From Shewanella piezotolerans WP3 (GTDB lineage Bacteria; Pseudomonadota; Gammaproteobacteria; Enterobacterales; Shewanellaceae), in the NCBI RefSeq assembly GCF_000014885.1, contig NC_011566.1, positions 1,364,001 through 1,428,000 of the forward strand: a stretch of 64,000 nucleotides of DNA. The letters run 5' to 3'. Shown here piece by piece: positions 8,236 to 17,222 of this stretch. Below the pieces are notes generated by a model. The model worked only from the letters and a program-made list of their open reading frames with translations. It had not been told where the DNA came from and ran no database searches. The position numbers and the translations under genes are program-made. The stretch's first letter is position 1. Each line of letters opens with the position of its first letter.

Positions 8236-10443
8236 ATGGTATCAGTTCGTGAAGCACATTTTAGCGACCCTGACTTTCAACTCGAAGAGTGGGTCAAACG
8301 TTATATAAGTGATTCCAACGAAGCCAACACTCTTTTGGAGTTGATTGAGCAGGTGGAGCTTTTAGTTGGTCAGGACAAAAAGACCAAAACGCCTGTGCTT
8401 GAACGTGCCCGAGAGATGATAGAGATCCTTGCTCCGCTCAATATGGACATTGAAACCCTACAAGCGGCCATTCTGTTTGTTGTTTTTGATGCTGACCTGA
8501 TCTCTGAAGAAGAAATTCAAGAGCGTTTCGGTGCTAAATTAGAGATTTTAGTTTCTAGTGTTCAGACCATGAATGCGATTGGCGCATTAAAGGTAGATAA
8601 CCAAACTCGCAACGGCGAACCACAAATCGACAATATCCGCAAAATGCTATTGGCGATGGTTGAAGATGTACGCGCAGTGGTTATTAAACTCGCAGAGCGC
8701 ATCTGCCTATTACGTGAGATAAAAAATGCCGATGAAGAGGTCAAAGTACTCATCGCTCGAGAGATTGCCGATGTTTATGCTCCGCTGGCAAACCGCTTAG
8801 GTATTGGACAGTTAAAATGGGAGCTTGAAGATATCTCTTTTCGCTACCTGCATCCACAAACCTATAAAGATATCGCTAAACAGCTTGATGGTAAGCGTAT
8901 CGATAGGGAAACCTTTATCGATGACTTTGTCAGCCAACTGCAGGCACGTTTAGATAAAGACCAAATTCGCGCCAAAGTTTATGGCCGACCAAAACATATC
9001 TACAGTATCTGGAAGAAGATGAATGGTAAGCAGCTCAAGTTTGATGAGCTGTTTGATGTTAGAGCGGTGAGAATCGTTACCGATAGACTGCAAGATTGCT
9101 ATGGCGCACTCGGTGTTGTACATACTCTTTGGCATCATATCCCACGGGAGTTCGACGATTACGTAGCGAATCCGAAACCTAATGGCTATCAGTCTATTCA
9201 CACTATTGTTGTGGGACCTGAAGGTAAGACTGTAGAAATTCAAATCCGCACCGAGCAGATGCATGAAGATGCTGAACTGGGTGTTGCTGCACACTGGAAG
9301 TATAAAGAGGGCAGCGCTAGCGGAAAGCAAAGCGGGTATGAAGAGAAAATAAATTGGTTGCGTAAGATTCTACAGTGGCAGGAAGATGTTGCTGAAAGCG
9401 GCAATTTAGTTGATGAAGTACGCAGCCAAGTGTTTGAAGATCGCGTTTACGTCTTTACCCCAAGCGGCGAAGTCGTCGACCTACCACTTGGTTCTACCGT
9501 GCTAGATTTTGCCTACTATATCCATTCCCATGTCGGGCATAAGTGTATTGGCGCTAAAGTTGACGGCCGCATTGTGCAGTTTACTTACCAAGTTGAAACC
9601 GGCCAGCGCATTGAGATTATTACTTCTAAGAACCCTAACCCGAAAAGAGACTGGCTTAACCCTAATTTGGGTTACATCAAAACATCTCGGGCGCGCTCTA
9701 AGATCCAGCACTGGTTCAAACAGCAAGACAGAGATAAGAACATTGTTGCCGGACGTGAAATGTTAGAAACTGAACTTGCGCGCACTAATTTAAAAATTAA
9801 AGATGCTCAATCAGCAGTTGAACGCTTCAATATGGTGAGTATGGATGACCTACTTGCTGGTATTGGCGGTGGTGATGTTCGTCTTAACCAAGTGGTTAAC
9901 CATGTGCAAAGCAAGCTGCGCACTAACGAGCTATCCGATGAAGAAGTACTCGAAGACCTTGTCAAAAAGAGTCAAAGCAAGCCAGCTCGAAAAGGTAAAG
10001 GTCAGGTAGAGGTTGACGGTGTGGGGAACCTGATGAGCCATATTGCTAAGTGCTGTCAACCTGTGCCAGGTGATGAAATCTTTGGTTTCATCACCAAGGG
10101 GCGTGGGATCTCAGTGCACCGAGCTGATTGCGATCAGGTTAAAGAGCTTATTCGTGCTCATCCTGAACGCTCTGTTGAAGTGGTTTGGGGAGAGAACTAT
10201 TCTGGTGGTTACAAGATCCGAATTCGAGTCTTTGCTAGTGACCGTTCTGGACTGCTGCGAGATCTTACGTTTGTGCTGGCTGCGGAAAAGTCTAACGTTT
10301 TGTCGATGAGCTCAAGCTCGGATGTGAAAACGCAAACGGCGACTATCGAATTAGAACTTGAATTGTACAATCTTGATGGCTTATCTCGAGTGATTGCTAA
10401 GCTATCTCAGGTTGATGGCGTCAGTGAAGCACGAAGAGTTTAA
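8236..10443 (+). CDS. relA: GTP pyrophosphokinase RelA ((p)ppGpp synthetase I)
   Basis: Ribosome-associated synthetase of the stringent response that makes pppGpp/ppGpp from GTP/GDP and ATP during amino acid starvation. 735 residues against 744 in E. coli. The inactive N-terminal HD-like domain covers about 1-200. The synthetase domain (about 220-375) holds YGRPKHIYSIWKKM and FDDYVANPKPNGYQSIHT. TGS is near 395-455 (VYVFTPSGEVVDLP), a zinc-finger region has CCQPVPGD near 610, and a C-terminal ACT domain ends the protein. The ATG at 8236 follows AAAGGAA. It is followed 54 bases later by mazG, as in E. coli, with a perfect inverted repeat between them. Confidence 0.97.
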   Translation: MVSVREAHFSDPDFQLEEWVKRYISDSNEANTLLELIEQVELLVGQDKKTKTPVLERAREMIEILAPLNMDIETLQAAILFVVFDADLISEEEIQERFGAKLEILVSSVQTMNAIGALKVDNQTRNGEPQIDNIRKMLLAMVEDVRAVVIKLAERICLLREIKNADEEVKVLIAREIADVYAPLANRLGIGQLKWELEDISFRYLHPQTYKDIAKQLDGKRIDRETFIDDFVSQLQARLDKDQIRAKVYGRPKHIYSIWKKMNGKQLKFDELFDVRAVRIVTDRLQDCYGALGVVHTLWHHIPREFDDYVANPKPNGYQSIHTIVVGPEGKTVEIQIRTEQMHEDAELGVAAHWKYKEGSASGKQSGYEEKINWLRKILQWQEDVAESGNLVDEVRSQVFEDRVYVFTPSGEVVDLPLGSTVLDFAYYIHSHVGHKCIGAKVDGRIVQFTYQVETGQRIEIITSKNPNPKRDWLNPNLGYIKTSRARSKIQHWFKQQDRDKNIVAGREMLETELARTNLKIKDAQSAVERFNMVSMDDLLAGIGGGDVRLNQVVNHVQSKLRTNELSDEEVLEDLVKKSQSKPARKGKGQVEVDGVGNLMSHIAKCCQPVPGDEIFGFITKGRGISVHRADCDQVKELIRAHPERSVEVVWGENYSGGYKIRIRVFASDRSGLLRDLTFVLAAEKSNVLSMSSSSDVKTQTATIELELELYNLDGLSRVIAKLSQVDGVSEARRV

Positions 10444-10475
10444 TATACCGATCTAACTTGAGTTAGATCGGTATA
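10444..10475. repeat. Perfect 15-bp inverted repeat between relA and mazG
   Basis: TATACCGATCTAACT and AGTTAGATCGGTATA are separated by two bases. It begins directly at the relA stop codon. No T-run follows, so it is not a standard terminator for relA; it is probably a 3'-end or processing hairpin. Confidence 0.75.
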
Positions 10476-10497
10476 GCTTTAAGAGAGTAGAAAACGA

Positions 10498-11301
10498 ATG
10501 ACACAGCAAATAGGAAACATGCAGCCTTTGCTCACTATTATGCAAAAGCTGCGCGACCCTGAAACAGGATGCGAGTGGGATAAAGCACAAACCTTTCAAA
10601 CAATCGTGCCGTTTACATTGGAAGAAGCTTACGAGGTGGCAGATACGATTGAGCGTTTAGCGCTAGATGAGCTGCCTGATGAGTTAGGCGATTTGCTGTT
10701 TCAAGTCGTGTTCTATTGTCAGCTAGGAAAAGAGCAAGGAACGTTTGACTTTGATACTGTGGTGGAACGTATTTGTGATAAATTGACTCGCCGCCACCCC
10801 CATGTATTTGCCGACCTTAAGACTAACAGTAGCGAACAAATTAAACAGAACTGGGAAAAAATTAAGGAATCTGAGCGCGCACAGAGAGAGCAACACTCAG
10901 TGTTAGATGACATTCCCTTAAGCTTACCGTCGCTTTCTCGCTCGATAAAGATTCAAAAAAGAGTGGCTCGAGTGGGGTTTGACTGGCCTGATTTGCCTCC
11001 TGTGGTTGCGAAAATCCACGAAGAGATAGATGAAGTACTCTTTGAGGTGCAGCAGGAAAAAGTTGTCCAAAGCAAAGTTGAAGATGAAATGGGCGATTTA
11101 TTGTTTGCTGTTGTAAACCTTGCAAGGCATTTAGGTGTCGAGCCAGAAAAAGCCTTAAGGCAAGCAAATCAAAAGTTTGAAAGACGCTTTCGCGGTGTAG
11201 AAGAGTGTGTAGCACAAGATGGTAGAGCGTTTGATACACATACATTAGCCGAGCTTGATACATACTGGGATAGGGTTAAACTGAGTGAGAAGAGTAAATA
11301 A
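10498..11301 (+). CDS. mazG: Nucleoside triphosphate pyrophosphohydrolase MazG
   Basis: House-cleaning NTP pyrophosphatase, 267 residues, with two tandem MazG folds. The first carries EEAYEVADTIE...DELGDLLFQVVFY near residues 38-78. The second has the same EExDE...DEMGDLLFAVVN pattern near 178-210. In E. coli it degrades (d)NTPs and is reported to lower ppGpp under starvation, which fits its place directly after relA. The ATG is preceded by AAGAGAG. There is no strong terminator after relA, so co-transcription is likely. Confidence 0.95.
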   Translation: MTQQIGNMQPLLTIMQKLRDPETGCEWDKAQTFQTIVPFTLEEAYEVADTIERLALDELPDELGDLLFQVVFYCQLGKEQGTFDFDTVVERICDKLTRRHPHVFADLKTNSSEQIKQNWEKIKESERAQREQHSVLDDIPLSLPSLSRSIKIQKRVARVGFDWPDLPPVVAKIHEEIDEVLFEVQQEKVVQSKVEDEMGDLLFAVVNLARHLGVEPEKALRQANQKFERRFRGVEECVAQDGRAFDTHTLAELDTYWDRVKLSEKSK

Positions 11302-11325
11302 ACTGAATTTTAGGTTAATTCTAGT

Positions 11326-11354
11326 TTGTCGAATCGGTGATGCTTTGGTATAAT
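11326..11354 (+). promoter_or_regulatory. Probable pyrG promoter
   Basis: TTGTCG, 17 bases, TATAAT, with a TGG directly before the -10 (extended -10 form). It sits 25 bases after the mazG stop and about 60 bases before the pyrG ATG. Confidence 0.65.
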
Positions 11355-11416
11355 ATTGCCCCGTCCTAGTGCTTTCTTACAAGCACATATTTCCAACTCA
11401 TTTTCTCAGGTTCAGC

Positions 11417-13054
11417 ATGACTACAAGGTATATCTTCGTTACTGGTGGCGTGGTTTCATCACTAGGTAAAGGCATTGCAGCAGCATCTTTGGCTGCAATA
11501 TTAGAGGCTCGCGGCCTCAACGTAACCATTATGAAGCTGGATCCATATATTAACGTCGATCCAGGTACCATGAGTCCAACACAACACGGTGAAGTGTTTG
11601 TGACAGAAGACGGCGCTGAAACCGATCTAGATTTAGGTCACTACGAGCGTTTCATTCGTACCAAGATGAATCGTCGTAATAACTTTACTACTGGTCGTAT
11701 TTACGAAGAAGTATTACGTAAAGAGCGTCGTGGCGACTATTTGGGGGCAACCATTCAGGTTATCCCACATATCACTAATGCGATTAAAGAAAAGGTTCTT
11801 GCTGGTGGTGAAGGTCACGATGTTGCTATCGTTGAGATTGGCGGCACTGTAGGTGATATTGAATCACTACCTTTCCTAGAGTCTATTCGTCAACTTGGCG
11901 TTGAGCTAGGTCGCGAAAGAACACTGTTTATGCACCTAACATTAGTGCCGTTCCTAGGCGCTGCAGGTGAAGTTAAAACTAAGCCGACTCAGCACTCAGT
12001 TAAAGAGCTCCGTTCAATCGGTATTGCTCCTGATGTATTGGTTTGCCGTGGTGACCGAGCGATTCCTGCGAATGAAAAAGCGAAAATTTCGCTATTCTGT
12101 AATGTCGAAGAGCGTGCGGTTATTTCACTTAAAGATGTTGATAGCATCTATAAGATCCCAGCGTTACTTAAAGCTCAAGGTCTTGATCAACTAGTCACTA
12201 AGCGCTTTGGTATTGATTGCCAAGAAGCTGACCTGCACGAATGGGAAAATGTTATCTACCAAGAAGCAAACCCAACGGGCGAAATTACCATTGGTATGGT
12301 GGGTAAGTACATTGAACTGCCAGATGCTTACAAATCAGTTAATGAAGCATTAAAACATGCGGGTTTGTTTAACCGCGTTTCAGTCAACATTAAGTATATT
12401 GACTCACAAAACGTTGAAGCTAAAGGCGAAGAAGTGCTTGCTGGTCTAGACGGCATTTTGGTTCCAGGCGGATTTGGTGAGCGTGGTGTTGAAGGTAAAA
12501 TCATGGCGGCCAAATATGCCCGTGAAAACGACCTTCCATACTTTGGTATCTGTTTAGGTATGCAAGTCGCTCTGATTGAATTTGCCCGTAATGTTGCTGG
12601 CCTTGAAGGCGCACATTCGACTGAATTTAATAAAGAGTCACCGCATCCAGTTGTTGGTTTGATCACTGAGTGGATCAACGAAGAAGGTCAAGTTGAAGAA
12701 CGTCATGAAGAGTCTGATTTAGGCGGCACTATGCGCTTAGGTGCTCAGCTTTGTCACCTTGAAGAAGGGACTAAAGCAGCTGCTGCCTACAAAGGTCTTA
12801 GCTGTGTTGAGCGTCATCGTCATCGCTTTGAAGTGAACAACAACTATAAAGATCGTCTTGAAAAAGCAGGTTTAATTTTTAGTGGTCTATCTTCAGATCG
12901 ACAGTTAGTTGAAATGATTGAGCTTCCAAACCACCCTTGGTTTGTAGCGGGTCAATTCCACCCTGAATTCACATCGACACCTCGTGATGGGCAACCATTG
13001 TTTGAAGGTTTTGTTGCTGCAGCCGCCGCGTATCAGAAACGCGATTTGGGCTAA
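11417..13054 (+). CDS. pyrG: CTP synthase
   Basis: Makes CTP from UTP, ATP and glutamine; last step of pyrimidine nucleotide synthesis. 545 residues, the same as E. coli, from the ATG at 11417 (MTTRYIFVTGGVVSSLGKG). The frame opens upstream at 11369 but that extension is not conserved. The synthase domain includes the P-loop at residues 14-20 and IEIGGTVGDIESLPFLE. The glutaminase domain has C379 in GICLGMQ and the HPEFTSTP end of the triad. A hairpin with T-run follows before eno. Confidence 0.97.
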   Translation: MTTRYIFVTGGVVSSLGKGIAAASLAAILEARGLNVTIMKLDPYINVDPGTMSPTQHGEVFVTEDGAETDLDLGHYERFIRTKMNRRNNFTTGRIYEEVLRKERRGDYLGATIQVIPHITNAIKEKVLAGGEGHDVAIVEIGGTVGDIESLPFLESIRQLGVELGRERTLFMHLTLVPFLGAAGEVKTKPTQHSVKELRSIGIAPDVLVCRGDRAIPANEKAKISLFCNVEERAVISLKDVDSIYKIPALLKAQGLDQLVTKRFGIDCQEADLHEWENVIYQEANPTGEITIGMVGKYIELPDAYKSVNEALKHAGLFNRVSVNIKYIDSQNVEAKGEEVLAGLDGILVPGGFGERGVEGKIMAAKYARENDLPYFGICLGMQVALIEFARNVAGLEGAHSTEFNKESPHPVVGLITEWINEEGQVEERHEESDLGGTMRLGAQLCHLEEGTKAAAAYKGLSCVERHRHRFEVNNNYKDRLEKAGLIFSGLSSDRQLVEMIELPNHPWFVAGQFHPEFTSTPRDGQPLFEGFVAAAAAYQKRDLG

Positions 13055-13066
13055 ACCAAAATATTG

Positions 13067-13098
13067 ACCGCTTCCATGTTATGGGAGCGGTTTTTTTG
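13067..13098 (+). terminator. Terminator after pyrG
   Basis: ACCGCTTCC, 7-base loop, GGGAGCGGT (one G-U pair) followed by seven more T residues. Confidence 0.85.
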
Positions 13099-13183
13099 TT
13101 TTTGGTGATGTGGATTTAGACATAAAGAAATTCGTTTTACTTTTAACTTTAAATTTATCTTTCAAACTTAAATCGAGGGCATT

Positions 13184-14485
13184 ATGGCTAAGATTATTAA
13201 CATTATCGGTCGCGAAATCATGGATTCTCGCGGTAACCCAACTGTTGAAGCTGAAGTTCATCTAGAAGGCGGATTCATGGGTATGGCTGCTGCACCATCT
13301 GGCGCATCAACTGGCTCACGCGAAGCACTAGAACTACGTGATGGTGACAAAGCACGTTACTTAGGCAAAGGCGTATTGAAAGCCGTTGAAGCTGTCAATG
13401 GTACTATTGCTGACGCGCTGATAGGCAAAGATGCAACTGCGCAAGCTGAACTTGATCAAATCATGATCGATTTAGACGGCACAGAAAACAAAGCTAAGTT
13501 TGGCGCTAACGCTATCTTGGCTGTTTCTCTTGCAGCGGCTAAAGCGGCAGCAGCTTTTAAAGGTGTACCTTTATACGCACATATTGCTGACCTAAACGGT
13601 ACTCCGGGTGTTTACTCTATGCCGTTACCTATGATGAACATCATCAATGGTGGTGAGCATGCAGATAACTCTGTTGATATCCAAGAGTTCATGATTCAAC
13701 CTGTTGGTGCTGCAAACTTCCGCGAAGGCTTACGTATGGGCGCAGAAGTATTCCACAGTTTAGCTAAAGTACTTAAGGCTGATGGTCACTCTACAGCTGT
13801 AGGCGACGAAGGTGGTTTCGCGCCAAACCTACCATCAAACGCATCAGCTTTGGCTGCAATTAAAGTTGCAGTGGCAAACGCGGGTTACGAGCTAGGTAAA
13901 GACATCACATTAGCGATGGATTGTGCAGCGTCTGAGTTTTATGACAAAGAAGCCAACATCTATGACCTTAAAGGTGAAGGTAAGAAGTTCACTTCAGAAG
14001 AGTTTAACTTCTTCCTACAGGACCTTACCAAAGAATACCCGATTGTTTCTATTGAAGACGGTCTTGATGAGTCTGATTGGGACGGTTTCGCGCATCAAAC
14101 TAAACTAATGGGTGATAAAATCCAATTGGTTGGTGACGATCTATTCGTAACAAACACTAAAATTTTGAAGCGCGGTATCGACAACGGTATTGCTAACTCA
14201 ATCCTAATCAAGTTCAACCAAATTGGTTCATTGACTGAAACTTTAGCGGCTATCAAAATGGCTAAAGATGCAGGCTTCACTGTTGTTATCTCTCACCGCT
14301 CAGGTGAAACTGAAGATGCAACTATTGCTGATTTAGCAGTGGGTACAGCTGCAGGCCAGATCAAGACAGGTTCTTTAAGCCGTAGTGACCGTGTTGCTAA
14401 GTACAACCAACTACTTCGTATCGAAGAGCAACTTGGTGAAAAAGCTCCTTATAAAGGGCTTAAAGAGGTTAAAGGTCAAGCATAA
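13184..14485 (+). CDS. eno: Enolase
   Basis: Glycolytic 2-phosphoglycerate dehydratase, also a part of the RNA degradosome in enterics. 433 residues, close to E. coli's 432. Visible motifs: MDSRGNPTVEAEV at the N-terminus, GDEGGFAPNL, SIEDGLDESDWDG and the signature LIKFNQIGSLTET, with the active-site loop VISHRSGETED. The ATG follows GAGGGC. It lies after pyrG as in most gammaproteobacteria, with terminators on both sides, so it is probably its own transcription unit. Codon choice suggests high expression. Confidence 0.98.
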   Translation: MAKIINIIGREIMDSRGNPTVEAEVHLEGGFMGMAAAPSGASTGSREALELRDGDKARYLGKGVLKAVEAVNGTIADALIGKDATAQAELDQIMIDLDGTENKAKFGANAILAVSLAAAKAAAAFKGVPLYAHIADLNGTPGVYSMPLPMMNIINGGEHADNSVDIQEFMIQPVGAANFREGLRMGAEVFHSLAKVLKADGHSTAVGDEGGFAPNLPSNASALAAIKVAVANAGYELGKDITLAMDCAASEFYDKEANIYDLKGEGKKFTSEEFNFFLQDLTKEYPIVSIEDGLDESDWDGFAHQTKLMGDKIQLVGDDLFVTNTKILKRGIDNGIANSILIKFNQIGSLTETLAAIKMAKDAGFTVVISHRSGETEDATIADLAVGTAAGQIKTGSLSRSDRVAKYNQLLRIEEQLGEKAPYKGLKEVKGQA

Positions 14486-14507
14486 TCAAATGATTTGCTG
14501 ATTTAAC

Positions 14508-14538
14508 TAAAAAAGGCCACCACTCGGTGGCCTTTTTT
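14508..14538 (+). terminator. Terminator after eno
   Basis: AAAAAGGCCACC, ACTC loop, GGTGGCCTTTTTT: strong GC stem and T-run. Confidence 0.92.
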
Positions 14539-14584
14539 GTTGTACTATCTATTTACTATTCTCAAATTCTTATCATTAAGCATA

Positions 14585-14881
14585 ATGAAACGCCTTCTCT
14601 TTGCCCTTATTGTATTACTTGCCATGCTTCAATATCGCCTATGGTTAGGAGATAAGAGTCTTGCTGACTCTATTCATCTGCAAGAACAAATCAAGCTACA
14701 ACAAGAGAGCAATGCGCAGCTTGTAGCAAGAAACCAGGTGTTAAGAGAGGAGATTAATGATCTTCGTAGTGGAACAGAAGCTCTTGAAGAACGAGCTCGC
14801 AACGAATTAGGTATGGTCAAAGAGGGTGAAACCTTTTTTCGAGTTGTTGGTGGCGATCGGCTAACCAAACAGAATAATTAA
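14585..14881 (+). CDS. ftsB: Cell division protein FtsB
   Basis: Small bitopic divisome protein that forms the FtsQ-FtsL-FtsB complex. 98 residues from the ATG at 14585 (MKRLLFALIVLLAMLQYRLW); the open frame extends 16 codons upstream without conservation. A single membrane segment spans about residues 4-20. A heptad-like coiled coil follows (EQIKLQQESNAQLVARNQVL and on to about residue 70), then the short conserved ARNELGMVKEGE. It is first in a dense run with ispD, ispF, truD and surE, the conserved gammaproteobacterial order. Confidence 0.94.
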   Translation: MKRLLFALIVLLAMLQYRLWLGDKSLADSIHLQEQIKLQQESNAQLVARNQVLREEINDLRSGTEALEERARNELGMVKEGETFFRVVGGDRLTKQNN

Positions 14882-14911
14882 TACATTTTTACCTGCTAGC
14901 GAGATCCTCTA

Positions 14912-15607
14912 ATGAGTCAATCAACCAATCAAATTATTGCTATCGTGCCAGCGGCGGGGATCGGTAGCAGAATGGGCGCCGAGGTGCCTAAGCAATATCT
15001 AGCACTCAATGAGCAAACTATACTTGGTCATACTTTGGATTGCTTATTGAATCATCCTCAAATTGCACAGGTTATCGTTGCGCTAAACCCTGAAGACAAA
15101 CATTTTTGCCTGTTGCCACAAGCGCAACATAAGAAACTGTTGACTGTCACTGGCGGCAATGAACGCGCAGATTCAGTATTAGCTGCGTTGCAACAGGCCG
15201 ATGAAAATAGCTGGGTTTTGGTCCATGATGCAGCGCGCCCTTGTTTAAGTCATTTAGATATTGATAAATTGATTGCATCAACAAGCACCTTTCCACAGGG
15301 AGCTATACTCGGTGCTCCTGTTCGGGATACGATGAAGCGTACTGGAGAGCATGGCGAGATCAGCAATACTGTTTGTCGCGATAGATTGTGGCATGCTTTA
15401 ACACCACAGTATTTTCAAGCAAAGCAGCTTAAAGTTAATCTTCGGGCGGCGCTCGCTGCCGGGGCGAAAGTTACCGATGAAGCTTCAGCAATGGAGTGGG
15501 CAGGGGTGATGCCTGGTATCGTTAGCGGTCGTGCAGATAATATCAAAGTCACCCACCCAGATGATCTGCAATTGGCTTCACTGTTTCTTAAAAACTTAGG
15601 CCGTTAG
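14912..15607 (+). CDS. ispD: 2-C-methyl-D-erythritol 4-phosphate cytidylyltransferase
   Basis: Third enzyme of the MEP isoprenoid pathway, making CDP-methylerythritol from MEP and CTP. 231 residues against 236 in E. coli. The nucleotide-binding start AIVPAAGIGSRMGAEVPKQYL has the catalytic Arg and Lys. VHDAARPCL and TDEASAMEWAG are also typical. It follows ftsB by 30 bases and is followed by ispF, the next-but-one pathway enzyme, so the two are surely co-expressed. Confidence 0.96.
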   Translation: MSQSTNQIIAIVPAAGIGSRMGAEVPKQYLALNEQTILGHTLDCLLNHPQIAQVIVALNPEDKHFCLLPQAQHKKLLTVTGGNERADSVLAALQQADENSWVLVHDAARPCLSHLDIDKLIASTSTFPQGAILGAPVRDTMKRTGEHGEISNTVCRDRLWHALTPQYFQAKQLKVNLRAALAAGAKVTDEASAMEWAGVMPGIVSGRADNIKVTHPDDLQLASLFLKNLGR

Positions 15608-15661
15608 GCTGACTGCTAACGATTAGCTTGAATATCAGCTTTACCGTTACGAGGAATTAAA

Positions 15662-16141
15662 ATGAAAATTAGAATCGGCCATGGCTTTGATGTGCATAAA
15701 TTTGGTGGTGAACCCCCCCTTATTTTAGGCGGCGTGACAGTGCCCTATGAAGTTGGTCTTATTGCACATTCAGATGGTGATGTCGTGCTACATGCTATCT
15801 CAGATGCCATATTAGGAGCTATGGCATTGGGGGATATCGGCAAGCATTTTCCAGATACTGATGCTGAATTTAAAGGGGCTGATAGCCGGGTGTTATTAAA
15901 GCATTGCTATCAATTGGCATTAAATATGGGCTTTAGTATGTCCAATCTCGATGTGACTGTTATTGCTCAGGCGCCGAAAATGGCACCGCATATCGAAGCG
16001 ATTAGATCGGTTATAGCTGCAGATCTGCAATCAGATATTGATGATATAAATGTTAAGGCGACTACCACCGAGAAACTCGGATTTACCGGTAGAAAAGAGG
16101 GTATTGCAGTTGAAGCTGTAGTACTTATGACAAAGATTTAA
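15662..16141 (+). CDS. ispF: 2-C-methyl-D-erythritol 2,4-cyclodiphosphate synthase
   Basis: MEP pathway enzyme that closes the cyclic diphosphate with release of CMP. 159 residues. The zinc ligands D10 and H12 are in GHGFDVHKFG, and the third (His) is in LIAHSDGDVVLHA. The C-terminal TTTEKLGFTGRKEGIA loop is typical. A run of seven C bases near 15,712-15,719 lies inside codons 17-20; the frame is intact through it. The ATG at 15662 follows ACGAGGAATTAAA. Confidence 0.96.
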   Translation: MKIRIGHGFDVHKFGGEPPLILGGVTVPYEVGLIAHSDGDVVLHAISDAILGAMALGDIGKHFPDTDAEFKGADSRVLLKHCYQLALNMGFSMSNLDVTVIAQAPKMAPHIEAIRSVIAADLQSDIDDINVKATTTEKLGFTGRKEGIAVEAVVLMTKI

Positions 16142-16157
16142 AGAGAGCAAGATTGAG

Positions 16158-17222
16158 ATGAGCGAACTTCACTACTTATACGGCAAGCCCAACGCTAAAG
16201 CGGATTTACGTACCCAGAACAGCGATTTTTTGGTGCAGGAGATCTTGCCGTTTGCGCCAACAGGCGAAGGTGAGCACCATCTGCTACATATTCGAAAAGA
16301 TGGTTTAAACACCGTTGAAGTCGCTAAAATGCTTTCAAGTTTTGCCCATGTGCACCCCAAAGAAGTGACTTATGCCGGTCAAAAAGACAAGAATGCGGTA
16401 ACAGAACAGTGGTTTGGCGTGCGGATCCCTGGCAAAGAAACACCGGATTGGCAGAAAATGAATAGTGAACAACTCACTTTGTTGTCAGCATCTCGTCATG
16501 GAAAGAAGTTGCGGATCGGTGCGCTAGCGGGAAACCGTTTCACCTTAGTGCTTAGGAATGTATCAAAGGTTGAAGATGTAGTCGCTCGTCTAGAGAAAAT
16601 TGCGCAAGCTGGTGTGCCGAATTATTTTGGCGAACAGCGCTTCGGCCATGATGGAAAAAATATTATTTTCGGTCGACAGATGTTTACTGGCCGCAAAGTA
16701 AAGGATAGAAAAAAGCGCAGTATGTATTTATCTGCAGTGCGCTCTAACTTGTTTAACTTAGCTAGCTCAGCAAGATTAGCGGCTCACGGCACAGCAACAC
16801 TAGCGGGTGATTGTGTGATGCTTGCTGGTAGTAAGAGTTATTTTACTGCTGAGCATTGGGATGAAACGTTAGTAGAGCGTTTAAACAACAAGGACATTCA
16901 GCTATCGGCACCTTTATGGGGGCGAGGGGAGCCTCTGGCGCAATCAGATGCGGCAGAACTTGAATCCACAGCGTTAGCAGAATATTCAGTTGATAGAGAT
17001 GGATTAGAGCAAGCGGGTCTTAATCAAGAGCGCAGGACTTTGCTACTTGAGCCTCAACATTTGCAGTATCAAGTTGAAGATAATACTATTACTCTTAAAT
17101 TTGCTTTACCATCAGGCTCTTATGCAACATCGGTATTACGCGAACTGGTTGACTACCAAGATGTGCAGGAAGCCGCACGAAAAGCGATGCTAGCAGCACA
17201 ACAGGATAACGTTTCAATCTAA
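16158..17222 (+). CDS. truD: tRNA pseudouridine(13) synthase TruD
   Basis: Modifies U13 in tRNA-Glu. 354 residues, as usual for the family. The catalytic Asp is D77 in YAGQKDKNAVTEQWF. The FGEQRFGHDGKN segment and the inserted TRUD domain follow, and the C-terminal half has the conserved FALPSGSYATSVLREL. Its stop overlaps the first base of surE (TAATG), indicating translational coupling. Confidence 0.96.
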   Translation: MSELHYLYGKPNAKADLRTQNSDFLVQEILPFAPTGEGEHHLLHIRKDGLNTVEVAKMLSSFAHVHPKEVTYAGQKDKNAVTEQWFGVRIPGKETPDWQKMNSEQLTLLSASRHGKKLRIGALAGNRFTLVLRNVSKVEDVVARLEKIAQAGVPNYFGEQRFGHDGKNIIFGRQMFTGRKVKDRKKRSMYLSAVRSNLFNLASSARLAAHGTATLAGDCVMLAGSKSYFTAEHWDETLVERLNNKDIQLSAPLWGRGEPLAQSDAAELESTALAEYSVDRDGLEQAGLNQERRTLLLEPQHLQYQVEDNTITLKFALPSGSYATSVLRELVDYQDVQEAARKAMLAAQQDNVSI

